From NCBI GenBank assembly GCA_913009475.1, contig CAJVYJ010000042.1:1-11835 (forward strand): a DNA stretch of 11,835 nucleotides. The letters are read 5' to 3'. This stretch comes from an uncultured Actinomycetes bacterium (GTDB lineage: Bacteria; Actinomycetota; Aquicultoria; CAJVYJ01). Shown here one piece after another: positions 1-6,628 of this stretch. The notes beneath the pieces were generated by a model. The model made no database searches. It saw nothing but the letters and a program-made list of their open reading frames with translations, and was not told the origin of the DNA. Position 1 is the first letter of the stretch, and every line of letters starts with the position of its first letter. The position numbers were made by a program, and so were the translations under genes.

Positions 1-297
1 GTCGTATTTACAGACCATAGCCGACGCCGCTAATTTTGTAGCCGCTAAATTCTTATTAATAGTCCTGACCGCAGCTGTAGATGAGTCGATGAATTTTACC
101 GTTTTTGCGCCGCGGCTTAGCGCCTCAATGCCCAATGCGCCACTGCCGGCAAATAGGTCCAGCACCTCAGCGCCGCGGGGAAAATCACGCAAGATATTAA
201 ATACGTTCTCCCGAACCCTATCCGTGGTCGGACGTATCGACCCATCTTTGGGAGCTGTAATTTTATGCCCGCCGACAATGCCCGCTATAATCCGCAT
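1..297 (-). CDS. rsmD: 16S rRNA (guanine-N2)-methyltransferase RsmD, N-terminal part, cut by window edge
   Basis: SAM-dependent methyltransferase that acts on 16S rRNA (G966 in E. coli) within the assembling small subunit. Seen: 99 codons from an ATG at 297, open to the window edge. The opening MRIIAG, the RPTTDRVRENVFNIL segment (residues 22-36) and the SAM-binding motif I DLFAGSGALGIEAL (47-60) are typical of the family. The catalytic NPPY-type motif lies outside the window. Family members are usually about 180-200 residues, so roughly half is present. The start is 6 nt after the recG stop, with only a weak GTGGA ribosome site that overlaps that stop, so it is probably co-transcribed and translationally coupled with recG. 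In many genomes coaD follows; it would lie left of the window. Confidence 0.95.
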   Translation of the reverse strand, partial: MRIIAGIVGGHKITAPKDGSIRPTTDRVRENVFNILRDFPRGAEVLDLFAGSGALGIEALSRGAKTVKFIDSSTAAVRTINKNLAATKLAASAMVCKYD

Positions 298-303
298 CTT
301 GAC

Positions 304-2418
304 TTATCCACTGAACAACCAATCCCCTTCAATGAAAAAACGTTTTTTTAATTCCTTTTTAAGATTTTTATAAACAGGGGCTGATAACGTCGGATCTTGG
401 GCTAGAAACGCCTTAGCTTCAGCTCGCGCCTGATCTAAGACTTGGCCGTGTATCGTCAAGCGGGCCAGCTTTAAATCAGGCAAACCTGACTGGCGGGCTC
501 CGAATATTTGACCTTCCCCCCTGATTTTGAGGTCGATTTCCGCCAATTTAAACCCATCGTTAATTTTCGTAATAGCTTGCATACGTCTTTTAGCCTCGTC
601 GGTTTTAAGCTCGGCAAAGAGCAAACATTTGCCTTTATGAACGCCCCGGCCGACACGGCCCCGCAACTGGTGCAACTGCGAGAGGCCGAAACGCTCCGCG
701 TGTTCAATCAAGATCACGCTCGTATTAGGAACATCGATACCAACCTCAATAACCGTAGTGGAGATAATGATATCTATTAAACCGGCGCGAAAATCATGCA
801 TGATTTTTTCTTTTTCATCAGTGCTCATTTTACCGTGCAATATTTCCACTTTTAAATCCGCATAGACATTACGGCGCAAATATTCCGCTTCTTGGACAAC
901 AGAGCGCACTTGCAGCTTATCCGACTCGTCAATCAGTGGGCAAACTATATACCCTTGACGTCCGCGGTTGACTTCGTCTCTAATGATTTTATAGGCCTGA
1001 TGAAGATTTTTTTTTGGAAATAAAATGGTCTTAACATGATCGCCTAATCTTCGCCCGCCCGGCAATTCCCTAATCGAGGAGATATCAAGATCGCCATAGA
1101 GAGTCAGAGCCATGGAACGCGGTATAGGTGTCGCCGTCATCACTAAGATATCCGGCTCCCGGCCTTTATCGCGTAATTTTAAGCGCTGATTGACGCCGAA
1201 ACGATGCTGCTCGTCAATGACGATCGAACCTAACTTTTTAAATTTTACCCCGCTTTGAATGAGTGCGTGCGTACCAAAAATTATACTGTAATCACCATTA
1301 GCCAACCCTTGCAGCCGCTTATTTTTTTCCGCCGTTTTTAAGCTCCCGGTTATTAAGGTCGCGCTTATCCCCAGTTTATCTATGTAAGAATGAAGTTTTA
1401 AATAATGCTGTTCCGCAAGAATTTCCGTCGGCGCCATCAAAACTGACTGGAACCCGTCCCGCACCGTCAAGACCATCATAGCTAAAGCAACAATCGTTTT
1501 GCCCGAACCTACGTCACCCTGGAGCAACCTATGCATCGGATAAGGCTTGGCTAAGTCCGCCTTTATCTCTTCAACAACTTTTTTCTGGTCGCCGGTCAAC
1601 TCCCAGGGAAGCAGGCCTAATAATTTATCGAGCAGCCGCACATTAAGTTTATGGCTAATACCCCGAGAGGTTGTTTCCAAACGATGCTTACGCAAGAGCA
1701 TCCCGATTTCTAAGATAAATAATTCTTCAAATATCAGGCGCTTACGCGAATCCCGCCAGAGCCGGCGATCGTTAGGAAAGTGGACATTTTGAATAGCGAC
1801 AGACTTGACCGGCAACCGGTACTTTCTAAGCAAATCCGCGGGCATAGGGTCATCTATCTCCCCAAACTCATCAAGAGCTTTCTTAACCAGGCGCCGCATA
1901 TAAGTTACCGACATGCCTTTGGTAACGGGATGAAACGGAATAACCCGGCCGGTATGAACAGCTTCACTAATATCAGCGTCTTCACTTAAAATATCAAAGA
2001 GAGGATTTTGCATTTGCAGTTGATGATAGTTCCATACGACTTTACCACTGAAAGTGACCTCGGTATCGATTTTTAAACGATCGGCTATATAATTCTGGTT
2101 ATACCATAAACCATTAATATAGCCGGTTTTATCGAACAAACTAATGGTTAAGACACTGGTTCCCCGCCGGCTGCGAATTTTTTTAATATTCTTGATTCGA
2201 CCTCTAACGGTAACTTCATCGCCCTCTTTCACCTCGGATATCTTTTTTACACGTCGAAGGTCAAGGTATCTATGCGGAAAATGATGCAACAGGTCATCGA
2301 CTGTCTCCAAACCCAGCCGCTTTAAGGTTTCAGCCGTTTTTAAGCCGACTCCGGAGATAGCTTGCAGGGATATTTCTGACGGGTCTTTTTTTTCTTTTTG
2401 TGATTCGCTTATATCCAT
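304..2418 (-). CDS. recG: ATP-dependent DNA helicase RecG
   Basis: Superfamily 2 helicase that reverses stalled replication forks and branch-migrates Holliday junctions in the cytoplasm. The length of 704 residues is normal for the family (about 690 in E. coli). Seen: an N-terminal wedge region with an OB-fold (about 65-150), Walker A GDVGSGKT (301-308), motif Ia MAPTEILAEQH (328-338), Walker B DEQH (402-405), motif III TATPIPRS (428-435), motif V TTVIEVGIDVPN (554-565) and motif VI QLHQLRGRVGRG (581-592). An HhH-like segment, ISGVGLKTAETL, lies near residues 21-32, as in many Gram-positive RecG proteins. The ATG at 2418 has no Shine-Dalgarno. It lies 7 nt after a perfect extended -10, so the mRNA may be leaderless. 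rsmD follows after 6 nt. The gene appears intact. Confidence 0.98.
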   Translation of the reverse strand: MDISESQKEKKDPSEISLQAISGVGLKTAETLKRLGLETVDDLLHHFPHRYLDLRRVKKISEVKEGDEVTVRGRIKNIKKIRSRRGTSVLTISLFDKTGYINGLWYNQNYIADRLKIDTEVTFSGKVVWNYHQLQMQNPLFDILSEDADISEAVHTGRVIPFHPVTKGMSVTYMRRLVKKALDEFGEIDDPMPADLLRKYRLPVKSVAIQNVHFPNDRRLWRDSRKRLIFEELFILEIGMLLRKHRLETTSRGISHKLNVRLLDKLLGLLPWELTGDQKKVVEEIKADLAKPYPMHRLLQGDVGSGKTIVALAMMVLTVRDGFQSVLMAPTEILAEQHYLKLHSYIDKLGISATLITGSLKTAEKNKRLQGLANGDYSIIFGTHALIQSGVKFKKLGSIVIDEQHRFGVNQRLKLRDKGREPDILVMTATPIPRSMALTLYGDLDISSIRELPGGRRLGDHVKTILFPKKNLHQAYKIIRDEVNRGRQGYIVCPLIDESDKLQVRSVVQEAEYLRRNVYADLKVEILHGKMSTDEKEKIMHDFRAGLIDIIISTTVIEVGIDVPNTSVILIEHAERFGLSQLHQLRGRVGRGVHKGKCLLFAELKTDEAKRRMQAITKINDGFKLAEIDLKIRGEGQIFGARQSGLPDLKLARLTIHGQVLDQARAEAKAFLAQDPTLSAPVYKNLKKELKKRFFIEGDWLFSG

Positions 2419-2425
2419 GTTGAAA

Positions 2426-2434
2426 ATTATAACA
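2426..2434 (-). promoter_or_regulatory. extended -10 promoter of recG, likely leaderless
   Basis: The minus strand reads TGTTATAAT, a perfect TGn plus TATAAT extended -10. Seven bases separate it from the recG ATG, so transcription should start at or within about 3 nt of the A of the ATG. No convincing -35 hexamer is seen 16-18 nt upstream, which is acceptable for an extended -10. The same arrangement occurs before fakA. Confidence 0.6.
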
Positions 2435-2447
2435 TTAGTAATGCGTA

Positions 2448-2562
2448 GGTAGAGAGAACTTCAAAAGGGGCAGTGATAAAGATGCTAGGTTGCATACGAC
2501 CTCTCTACTGTGGGAGATTTTCAGTCAGAGTAACAAGTAAGAACATAGAGGGTTGGTAGAGA
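2448..2562. other. non-coding spacer with competing inverted repeats
   Basis: The 187-nt gap between degV and recG has no credible ORF. It holds GGTAGAGAG (2448-2456), its partner CTCTCTACT (2501-2509) and a second GGTAGAGA (2555-2562). The middle element can pair with either flank, giving two mutually exclusive stems with loops of about 44 and 45 nt. A small hairpin GGTTG-CATA-CGACC (2488-2501) lies next to the middle element. On the plus strand the mismatched positions become G·U pairs; on the minus strand they become C·A. This favours a plus-strand RNA, if any RNA is made. It could be an RNA switch, a small RNA or a protein-binding site; I match it to no known riboswitch. Confidence 0.35.
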
Positions 2563-2578
2563 TTGATACATGATAACA

Positions 2579-2603
2579 ACGCGGATTGGGTTTTCGACCG
2601 CGT
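2579..2603 (-). terminator. possible weak terminator hairpin after degV
   Basis: Directly after the degV stop, ACGCGG (2579-2584) and CCGCGT (2598-2603) form a 6-bp GC-rich stem with a 13-nt loop. On the minus strand it is followed only by TGTTATC, not a real U tract. It may attenuate read-through from degV into recG or protect an mRNA 3' end. Confidence 0.35.
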
Positions 2604-2605
2604 CC

Positions 2606-3442
2606 CTAATATACGACAACCGCGAAAGCGCCCGGCCCGGTATAAGTACCGATTACCGCGCCAATAACTCTGTCAGGTGCTCCCTCGATATTAAAACCGA
2701 CCGCCCTCAACTCATCTTTAATTAGCTTGAGACTGTCCGGAGCGGCTCCATGAGCAAAGCCAAAAGAAGCGTTTTTCGACGGCGCCGCCTCTTTAACCAT
2801 CGCCGTTATCGCCTTAAAGACTTTTTTGCGTCCGCGTAACTTGGCCGCCGGCGCGACCTCCCCATCATCCAGCGTTAAGACGACTTTAATATTAAGCAGC
2901 AAACCAACCAAGGCTGAAGCCTTGCCCAATCGCCCGCCTTTTTCTAAAAACTTTAAGGTATCGACATAAAAGAATACGCGCATTGTTCTGATAATATCAT
3001 TGGCCAAACTCTTCAGCTCAGTTATTGAAGCGCCCCGAGTACGGGCAACCGCAAGCTCGCTGACTATAAGCCCGGTAGCCAATGAGGCTTGTTTGCCGTC
3101 GATTAAGGTAACAGGGACTTCCGCGTTTTTTGCCGCAATCTCGGCTGAAGCTATGGTTCCGCTTAATTTGGATGATAAATGAACAGAAATAATATGATCG
3201 CATGTTACTGCCAATTTCTTATAAGCGGCATCAAAGTCAGCCACTGATGGTTGGGAGGTCTTAGGTAATACCCTCTCGCTTTGCAGACGTTTATAGAATT
3301 CAGCCGGGCGAATATCCAACCAATCCCTGAATATCTCTTCACCGAAACGTACTGAGAGCGGTACCATCAAAACATCATTCTTTTTATACCAATTAGGCTC
3401 AAAGTCACAGGTGCTATCAGTCACTATTCCTATTTTCCCCAT
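2606..3442 (-). CDS. fakB: DegV family protein, fatty-acid-binding subunit of fatty acid kinase (FakB)
   Basis: DegV/FakB proteins bind one fatty acid and present its carboxylate to FakA for phosphorylation; the acyl-phosphate then feeds phospholipid synthesis through PlsX/PlsY. Seen: 278 residues, normal length, with TDSTCDF (8-14), TSQPS (62-66), HLSSKLSGT (88-96), DTLKFLEKGGRLGKA (161-175) and the C-terminal GTYTGPGA (265-272). The last motif usually reads GTHxGPG; here the histidine is Tyr267 (see findings). The start has a good Shine-Dalgarno, AAGGGAG, 5 nt before the ATG. A weak possible promoter, TTGAGC (3482-3487) and AAATAT (3459-3464) with a 17-bp spacer, lies upstream. fakA is about 1.3 kb upstream on the same strand, which supports the FakA-FakB reading. 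Its lipid specificity cannot be read from the sequence. Confidence 0.9.
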   Translation of the reverse strand: MGKIGIVTDSTCDFEPNWYKKNDVLMVPLSVRFGEEIFRDWLDIRPAEFYKRLQSERVLPKTSQPSVADFDAAYKKLAVTCDHIISVHLSSKLSGTIASAEIAAKNAEVPVTLIDGKQASLATGLIVSELAVARTRGASITELKSLANDIIRTMRVFFYVDTLKFLEKGGRLGKASALVGLLLNIKVVLTLDDGEVAPAAKLRGRKKVFKAITAMVKEAAPSKNASFGFAHGAAPDSLKLIKDELRAVGFNIEGAPDRVIGAVIGTYTGPGAFAVVVY

Positions 3443-3532
3443 ACCTACTCCCTTTTGAATATTTGATAAAACGGATCATTTGCTCAATTTTCGGAGCGAA
3501 TACCTGAAGAGCTTACGCCAACTTTCCAATTG

Positions 3533-3549
3533 TGTTATTTAATATAACA
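3533..3549 (+). promoter_or_regulatory. inverted repeat and possible extended -10 at the start of the hypothetical gene
   Basis: TGTTAT-TTAAT-ATAACA is a 6-bp inverted repeat with a 5-nt centre that ends on the A of the ATG at 3549. It also contains TGT followed by TATTTA (3533-3541), a degraded extended -10 ending 7 nt before the ATG, the same spacing as at recG. It could be an operator overlapping a promoter, or chance in AT-rich DNA. Confidence 0.3.
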
Positions 3550-3995
3550 TGAAAAAAGCGCGCGGAGGCCGATGGTACTTTTCGGCCGGCTCTCTAAACA
3601 CCGTTTTCAGCGGCGTTCCGGTGCAACTTTTTAATCACTCAAACGATATAAAGAGTAAAGAGACTGTGGAAGAACAAGACGAAATAAGAGCTTTAGTTGA
3701 AAAAGCTAAACAACTTGACGATAAAGAATTAAAGCCAATACAGTCTTTGTTTTCGAATCTTAGCGGACATCTGCAGGCGGCTTTCCGGCTGGAAAAAGAG
3801 GTGAATAAAACTGAGGAGAGTCATTCGCAACCCAAGACCGGCGCGGATTCAGTCGAGCCGTCTGCGCCTGACAATGGCGGACTCAAAGACGGCGGCGAAC
3901 CCGAAACGCATAAATCAGAAGAGAATAATAAGGACCCGGGCTCTAAAGAAAGTGATTATGAGACGGAATCGCCATGGGCATATTTGATGATTTGA
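3549..3995 (+). CDS. hypothetical charged protein with disordered acidic tail
   Basis: I do not recognise this 148-residue protein. Seen: a basic, aromatic N-terminus (MKKARGGRWYFSAG) with a short hydrophobic stretch to about residue 28, and a probable helical segment rich in Glu, Lys and Gln (about 38-85). A Pro/Gly/Ser/Glu/Asp-rich low-complexity tail runs from about 90 to 140, and the end is SPWAYLMI. There is no full membrane span, no cysteine and no known motif. Reasons to think it real: it is the only long ORF in about 500 bp between degV and the DUF190 gene, it has a mix of codons like its neighbours, and an ATG follows a possible -10. There is no Shine-Dalgarno. Its last 40 bp overlap the end of the DUF190 gene tail to tail. 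It is the only plus-strand gene in an otherwise minus-strand block. Confidence 0.6.
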   Translation: MKKARGGRWYFSAGSLNTVFSGVPVQLFNHSNDIKSKETVEEQDEIRALVEKAKQLDDKELKPIQSLFSNLSGHLQAAFRLEKEVNKTEESHSQPKTGADSVEPSAPDNGGLKDGGEPETHKSEENNKDPGSKESDYETESPWAYLMI

Positions 3996-4303
3996 ACATT
4001 TTCAATCGTTACCAAGCCTTCATTGACCATATCATCCAATAAGAGCAGAAACTTATCGATGCGCTCACTCTTGTCGACTATCTCAATGATAATCGGCAGG
4101 TCTTCCGACAGCCTCAGAATTGTAGCTGTCTTAATTATGCGGCTCCTGGCCCCAAAACCTTCGATGCCGCGAATAACAGTGGCTCCCGCCAACCCCTCTT
4201 TATTGGCAAGCTCGACTATAGCCTGATACAACGGTCGATGATGCCAATGGTCGGACTCCCCGATATAAATACTTAAAATTCGGCCTTCACCCGTTAATTG
4301 CAT
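3956..4303 (-). CDS. DUF190 family PII-like protein
   Basis: This is a small cytosolic protein of the DUF190 family, which has a PII-like ferredoxin fold and is very often encoded beside crcB; its biochemical role is not established. Seen: 115 residues, full length. The family core GATVIRGIEGFGARSRI (about 40-56), LSEDLPIIIEIVDK (65-78) and MVNEGLVTIENVQIIKY (92-108) are all present. The ATG has a clear Shine-Dalgarno (GAGAGG, 7-nt spacing) and lies 13 nt after the crcB stop, so both are in one operon. A role as a sensor or modulator of the fluoride response is inference from gene linkage. The 3' end overlaps the opposite-strand hypothetical gene by 40 bp. Confidence 0.92.
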   Translation of the reverse strand: MQLTGEGRILSIYIGESDHWHHRPLYQAIVELANKEGLAGATVIRGIEGFGARSRIIKTATILRLSEDLPIIIEIVDKSERIDKFLLLLDDMVNEGLVTIENVQIIKYAHGDSVS

Positions 4304-4316
4304 GATTTTACCTCTC

Positions 4317-4688
4317 TTATAATAGGCGCGCTAATATGATTCCCAAATAGACAGCAGTTATACCGCCAATCAAGCTTACGCTCAGATTAACTATCGCTAA
4401 AGCTATGGCTCCGTTGAGAGCTAATTTTACCGTCTCGTAACTAAAGGTTGAAAAAGTCGTAAAAGCGCCTAAAAAACCAACAGCGATCAGCAAGCGCCAG
4501 TATGGGTCTATCGCCAACCTCTCCGTGGTAATTATATAAAAGAAGCCCAGCACAAACGAGCCGATGAGATTAACGGCAAGCGTGCCTAACGGAAATAAAG
4601 AACCATCGAGCGCCGTCGCCCATCCGGCAACTAAATAACGAGCGACGGCTCCTAAAAAACCGCCAATCCCAATAATCAATAAACGCAA
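4317..4688 (-). CDS. crcB: fluoride ion channel CrcB/FluC
   Basis: This membrane channel lets fluoride leave the cell as a dual-topology dimer and protects metal-phosphate enzymes. Seen: 123 residues, normal for one FluC subunit, with four hydrophobic segments at about 3-22, 33-54, 66-88 and 96-118. Signatures present are GGFLGAVARY (9-18), GTLAVNLIGSFVLG (35-48, with the pore Asn40) and GFLGAFTTFSTFS (71-83, the Phe-box and Thr/Ser track). The start is TTG, preceded by AAGGAT with 5-nt spacing; the nearby ATG is out of frame. It follows fakA after 28 nt and precedes DUF190 by 13 nt. No fluoride riboswitch fits in the short gap, so it is probably expressed with fakA. Many bacteria need two crcB genes; only one is in this window, consistent with a homodimer. 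Confidence 0.95.
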   Translation of the reverse strand: MRLLIIGIGGFLGAVARYLVAGWATALDGSLFPLGTLAVNLIGSFVLGFFYIITTERLAIDPYWRLLIAVGFLGAFTTFSTFSYETVKLALNGAIALAIVNLSVSLIGGITAVYLGIILARLL

Positions 4689-4719
4689 TTGTTATCCTTT
4701 TCCATAACCCATTATCATA

Positions 4720-6315
4720 CTATTCAAGACTCATTATCAACGGATAGACAGATTGCCCGCCTTTTTTTATCTCAACGTCCAAACCGGGGAACGCAGTCAT
4801 AATAAAATCAAGCGCCGAGGGTTCCCGCAGCCGTGGGTCGTCACCGGTAAATATAGTCAATACTTCATCATTCTTTTCTATGGAAGCATTTAATAGATTC
4901 GTAACCGCCCCTTCCATGTTACGGGCGACCGCCACTATCCGTCCGCCGTGAATCCCCAGCCATTCACCCTTTTTTATGTTTTGCGCGTCACAAACCGCTC
5001 TGGTTACGGCTAAACTTTTTACCGTCGCTGACGCTGCCGCCATAGCTTTATAATTCGCGTCTATATCCAGCTCGGAATCGAAGACCAATAACGCCGCTAT
5101 CGCTTCGGGGATGGAACGAGTAGGAACGACTTTTACTATTTTATCACTAAGCTCGGCGCCTTGTTCGGCCGCTAAGATAACACTCTTATTATTAGGGAGA
5201 ATGATAATTTCAGAGGCTGAGATTTTATTAATGGCTGCAAAAAAATCAACCGCTGCCGGATTAGCGGATTGGCCGCCGCGTATTGTTATGGTAACTCCAA
5301 GACTTTTTAAGACATCTTCGATGCCGCCGCCATTAACCAAGGCGATAAGGCCTATGCTTTCCACTGATGAGTGTTTGGCTAATGCATCGGCTCTGGCTCG
5401 ACTTTGTAGGGCCAGATTATGTATCTCCACTCGACTGATGCTACCGACATTGGTAGCCATATCTATAACCTTGCCAGGTTCATCAGTATGAATATGGACT
5501 CGATATAGGTCTTCATCACCAACAAAAAGCGTTGAGCCTCCAAGGCACTCCAACTGCTCCGCAAAATCATGCGTCGAACTTTTTGCGTTGATTTCAAGTA
5601 GAAATTCAGTGCAATAAGCATAGTTTATATCTTCCAATTCAACATTAACTATATTGTCACCACGCGATTCAGCTTTGACCTCTCTACCGCTCCAGGCTGC
5701 CGATATCCCGGCAAATATTACCGCCAAGCCATAGCCTCCGGCATCGACTACACCTGATTCCTTTAATACAGGCAATAGATTGGGGGTATTATCGACCGAA
5801 ATACGTGCCGCTAGGGCTAGTTTTTCTAGAAATATATCCGGCTGACATTCGGCCTCGGCGGCGGTCGTAGACACGTCCCTAATAACGGTTAAAATAGTAC
5901 CATCGATAGGTTCTCGTACCGCTTCAAAAGCAGTATCAGCTCCCCTCATCAGCGCCTCAGCCAATATAGGCACAGCTAAACTATTAGCCACCGCTATTAC
6001 TTCGCAGAAACCTTTGACTATCTGGGAAAGAATAACTCCCGAATTTCCCCGGGCGCCAAATAGCGAGCCCTTTATCATGGCGGCGGCAGCATCAGAAATC
6101 GTAACTGGTTGAGCTCGCGTGACTTCATCGAGCATAGCTTTGAATGTCAACTTAATATTGGTGCCGGTATCGCCATCGGGAACCGGAAATACATTTAAAC
6201 GGTTAATTTCCGCCTCAAAATCTTCTAACGCCCTTAAGGCGCCGTCAAGAAGTATTGTCAGCTGTTCTACGTTGACTTTACAGCTTTTGTTCTTAACCTT
6301 TAAGAGTTTTTTCAT
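4720..6315 (-). CDS. fakA: fatty acid kinase, ATP-binding subunit FakA (DAK/DhaL domain)
   Basis: FakA phosphorylates fatty acids bound to FakB/DegV proteins using ATP, in the cytosol. Seen: 531 residues, full length. The N-terminal DhaL domain (about 15-210) has the metal/ADP-binding PVPDGDTGTN (45-53, three Asp-type ligands), GARGNSG (87-93) and DAGGYGL (191-197). The middle domain has Cys235 in YCTEF and His274/His276 in VHIHT, matching the zinc ligands described for FakA. The C-terminal DegV-like domain runs from about 320, with NGGGIEDVLKSLG, PNNK and GDDP. A FakB gene lies downstream on the same strand. The ATG at 6315 has no Shine-Dalgarno and lies 8 nt after an extended -10, so it is probably leaderless. 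The next in-frame alternatives would cut into the DhaL fold. Confidence 0.95.
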   Translation of the reverse strand: MKKLLKVKNKSCKVNVEQLTILLDGALRALEDFEAEINRLNVFPVPDGDTGTNIKLTFKAMLDEVTRAQPVTISDAAAAMIKGSLFGARGNSGVILSQIVKGFCEVIAVANSLAVPILAEALMRGADTAFEAVREPIDGTILTVIRDVSTTAAEAECQPDIFLEKLALAARISVDNTPNLLPVLKESGVVDAGGYGLAVIFAGISAAWSGREVKAESRGDNIVNVELEDINYAYCTEFLLEINAKSSTHDFAEQLECLGGSTLFVGDEDLYRVHIHTDEPGKVIDMATNVGSISRVEIHNLALQSRARADALAKHSSVESIGLIALVNGGGIEDVLKSLGVTITIRGGQSANPAAVDFFAAINKISASEIIILPNNKSVILAAEQGAELSDKIVKVVPTRSIPEAIAALLVFDSELDIDANYKAMAAASATVKSLAVTRAVCDAQNIKKGEWLGIHGGRIVAVARNMEGAVTNLLNASIEKNDEVLTIFTGDDPRLREPSALDFIMTAFPGLDVEIKKGGQSVYPLIMSLE

Positions 6316-6323
6316 ACTTGGAA

Positions 6324-6332
6324 ATTATAGCA
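6324..6332 (-). promoter_or_regulatory. extended -10 promoter of fakA operon, likely leaderless
   Basis: The minus strand reads TGCTATAAT (TGn plus a perfect TATAAT). Eight bases separate it from the fakA ATG, placing the transcript start about 1-4 nt before or at the start codon. The -35 region has only a weak TAACAA. It would drive fakA-crcB-DUF190. Confidence 0.6.
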
Positions 6333-6370
6333 TTGTTTAATTGATTTTGTTATTCATATGGCTTATTTTC

Positions 6371-6399
6371 TTGTCAATTGCTATAAGTAATGCTACTAT
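6371..6399 (+). promoter_or_regulatory. promoter of rpmB
   Basis: TTGTCA (6371-6376), a 17-bp spacer ending in TGC, and TACTAT (6394-6399): a good sigma-70-type promoter with an extended -10. The expected start is near G6407, giving a leader of about 24 nt that carries GAGGAG (6421-6426), 4 nt before the rpmB ATG. It is divergent from, and does not overlap, the fakA -10. Confidence 0.7.
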
Positions 6400-6430
6400 A
6401 CCTTTTGTTTTATGAAAATAGAGGAGTAAA

Positions 6431-6622
6431 ATGTCTCAAAAATGTGATATTTGCGGTAAGAAGCCCGCTGTTGGGCGTAACGTAAGCCATTCTCATAAGA
6501 AAACGGCAAAAACCTGGGGAACTAATGTCCAGAAAATACGGATTCGTACTGCCGGCGGCAGCGTCAAACAAGCTAATGTTTGCACCAAGTGTTTGAAGGC
6601 CAATAAAGTAGTTAAGGCTTAA
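6431..6622 (+). CDS. rpmB: 50S ribosomal protein bL28
   Basis: Structural protein of the large ribosomal subunit. Seen: 63 residues, normal length, with MSQKCDICGKKP and the family core GRNVSHSHKKTAKTW (15-29), followed by basic strands. It is the zinc-binding (C+) form: CDIC (5-8) and CTKC (51-54) supply four cysteines. Bacteria often hold a second, cysteine-free copy used under zinc limitation; none is in this window. A strong Shine-Dalgarno (GAGGAG) and a good promoter precede the ATG. The stop codon overlaps the end of the convergent HD-GYP gene by 11 bp and sits in a probable terminator. Confidence 0.98.
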   Translation: MSQKCDICGKKPAVGRNVSHSHKKTAKTWGTNVQKIRIRTAGGSVKQANVCTKCLKANKVVKA

Positions 6623-6628
6623 TTTTTT
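6597..6628 (+). terminator. probable intrinsic terminator of rpmB
   Basis: AGGCC (6597-6601) can pair with GGCTT (6616-6620, one G·U), followed by AA and six T residues (6623-6628). The stem is short and the loop is 14 nt, and the element lies over the last rpmB codons. It is also inside the 3' end of the convergent HD-GYP gene, where it has no T tract in the minus direction. Confidence 0.4.

Noticed and set aside
304..370. A7 and T6 runs in the recG 3' end as a programmed frameshift or slippage site
   Set aside because: The frame encodes a normal RecG C-terminus to the stop, and alternative frames give no sensible product. Lysine/phenylalanine codons explain the runs.
89..373. Plus-strand ORF across the rsmD/recG junction
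   Set aside because: It is antisense to rsmD and the recG end, both clearly real, and the composition is shadow-like.
2419..2605. tRNA, T-box leader or transposon remnant in the recG-degV spacer
   Set aside because: GGTTGGTAGAG recalls a tRNA D-arm, but no acceptor, anticodon or T-arm follows. No T-box sequence, terminal inverted repeats or target duplication are seen.
4689..4719. Possible fluoride riboswitch before crcB
   Set aside because: Only about 30 nt lie between fakA and crcB and they hold the ribosome site. No conserved fluoride-motif elements are seen there or before fakA.
5111..5491. 126-residue plus-strand ORF inside fakA
   Set aside because: It is an antisense shadow of a strongly supported fakA with all domains intact, and has no ribosome site or recognisable domain.
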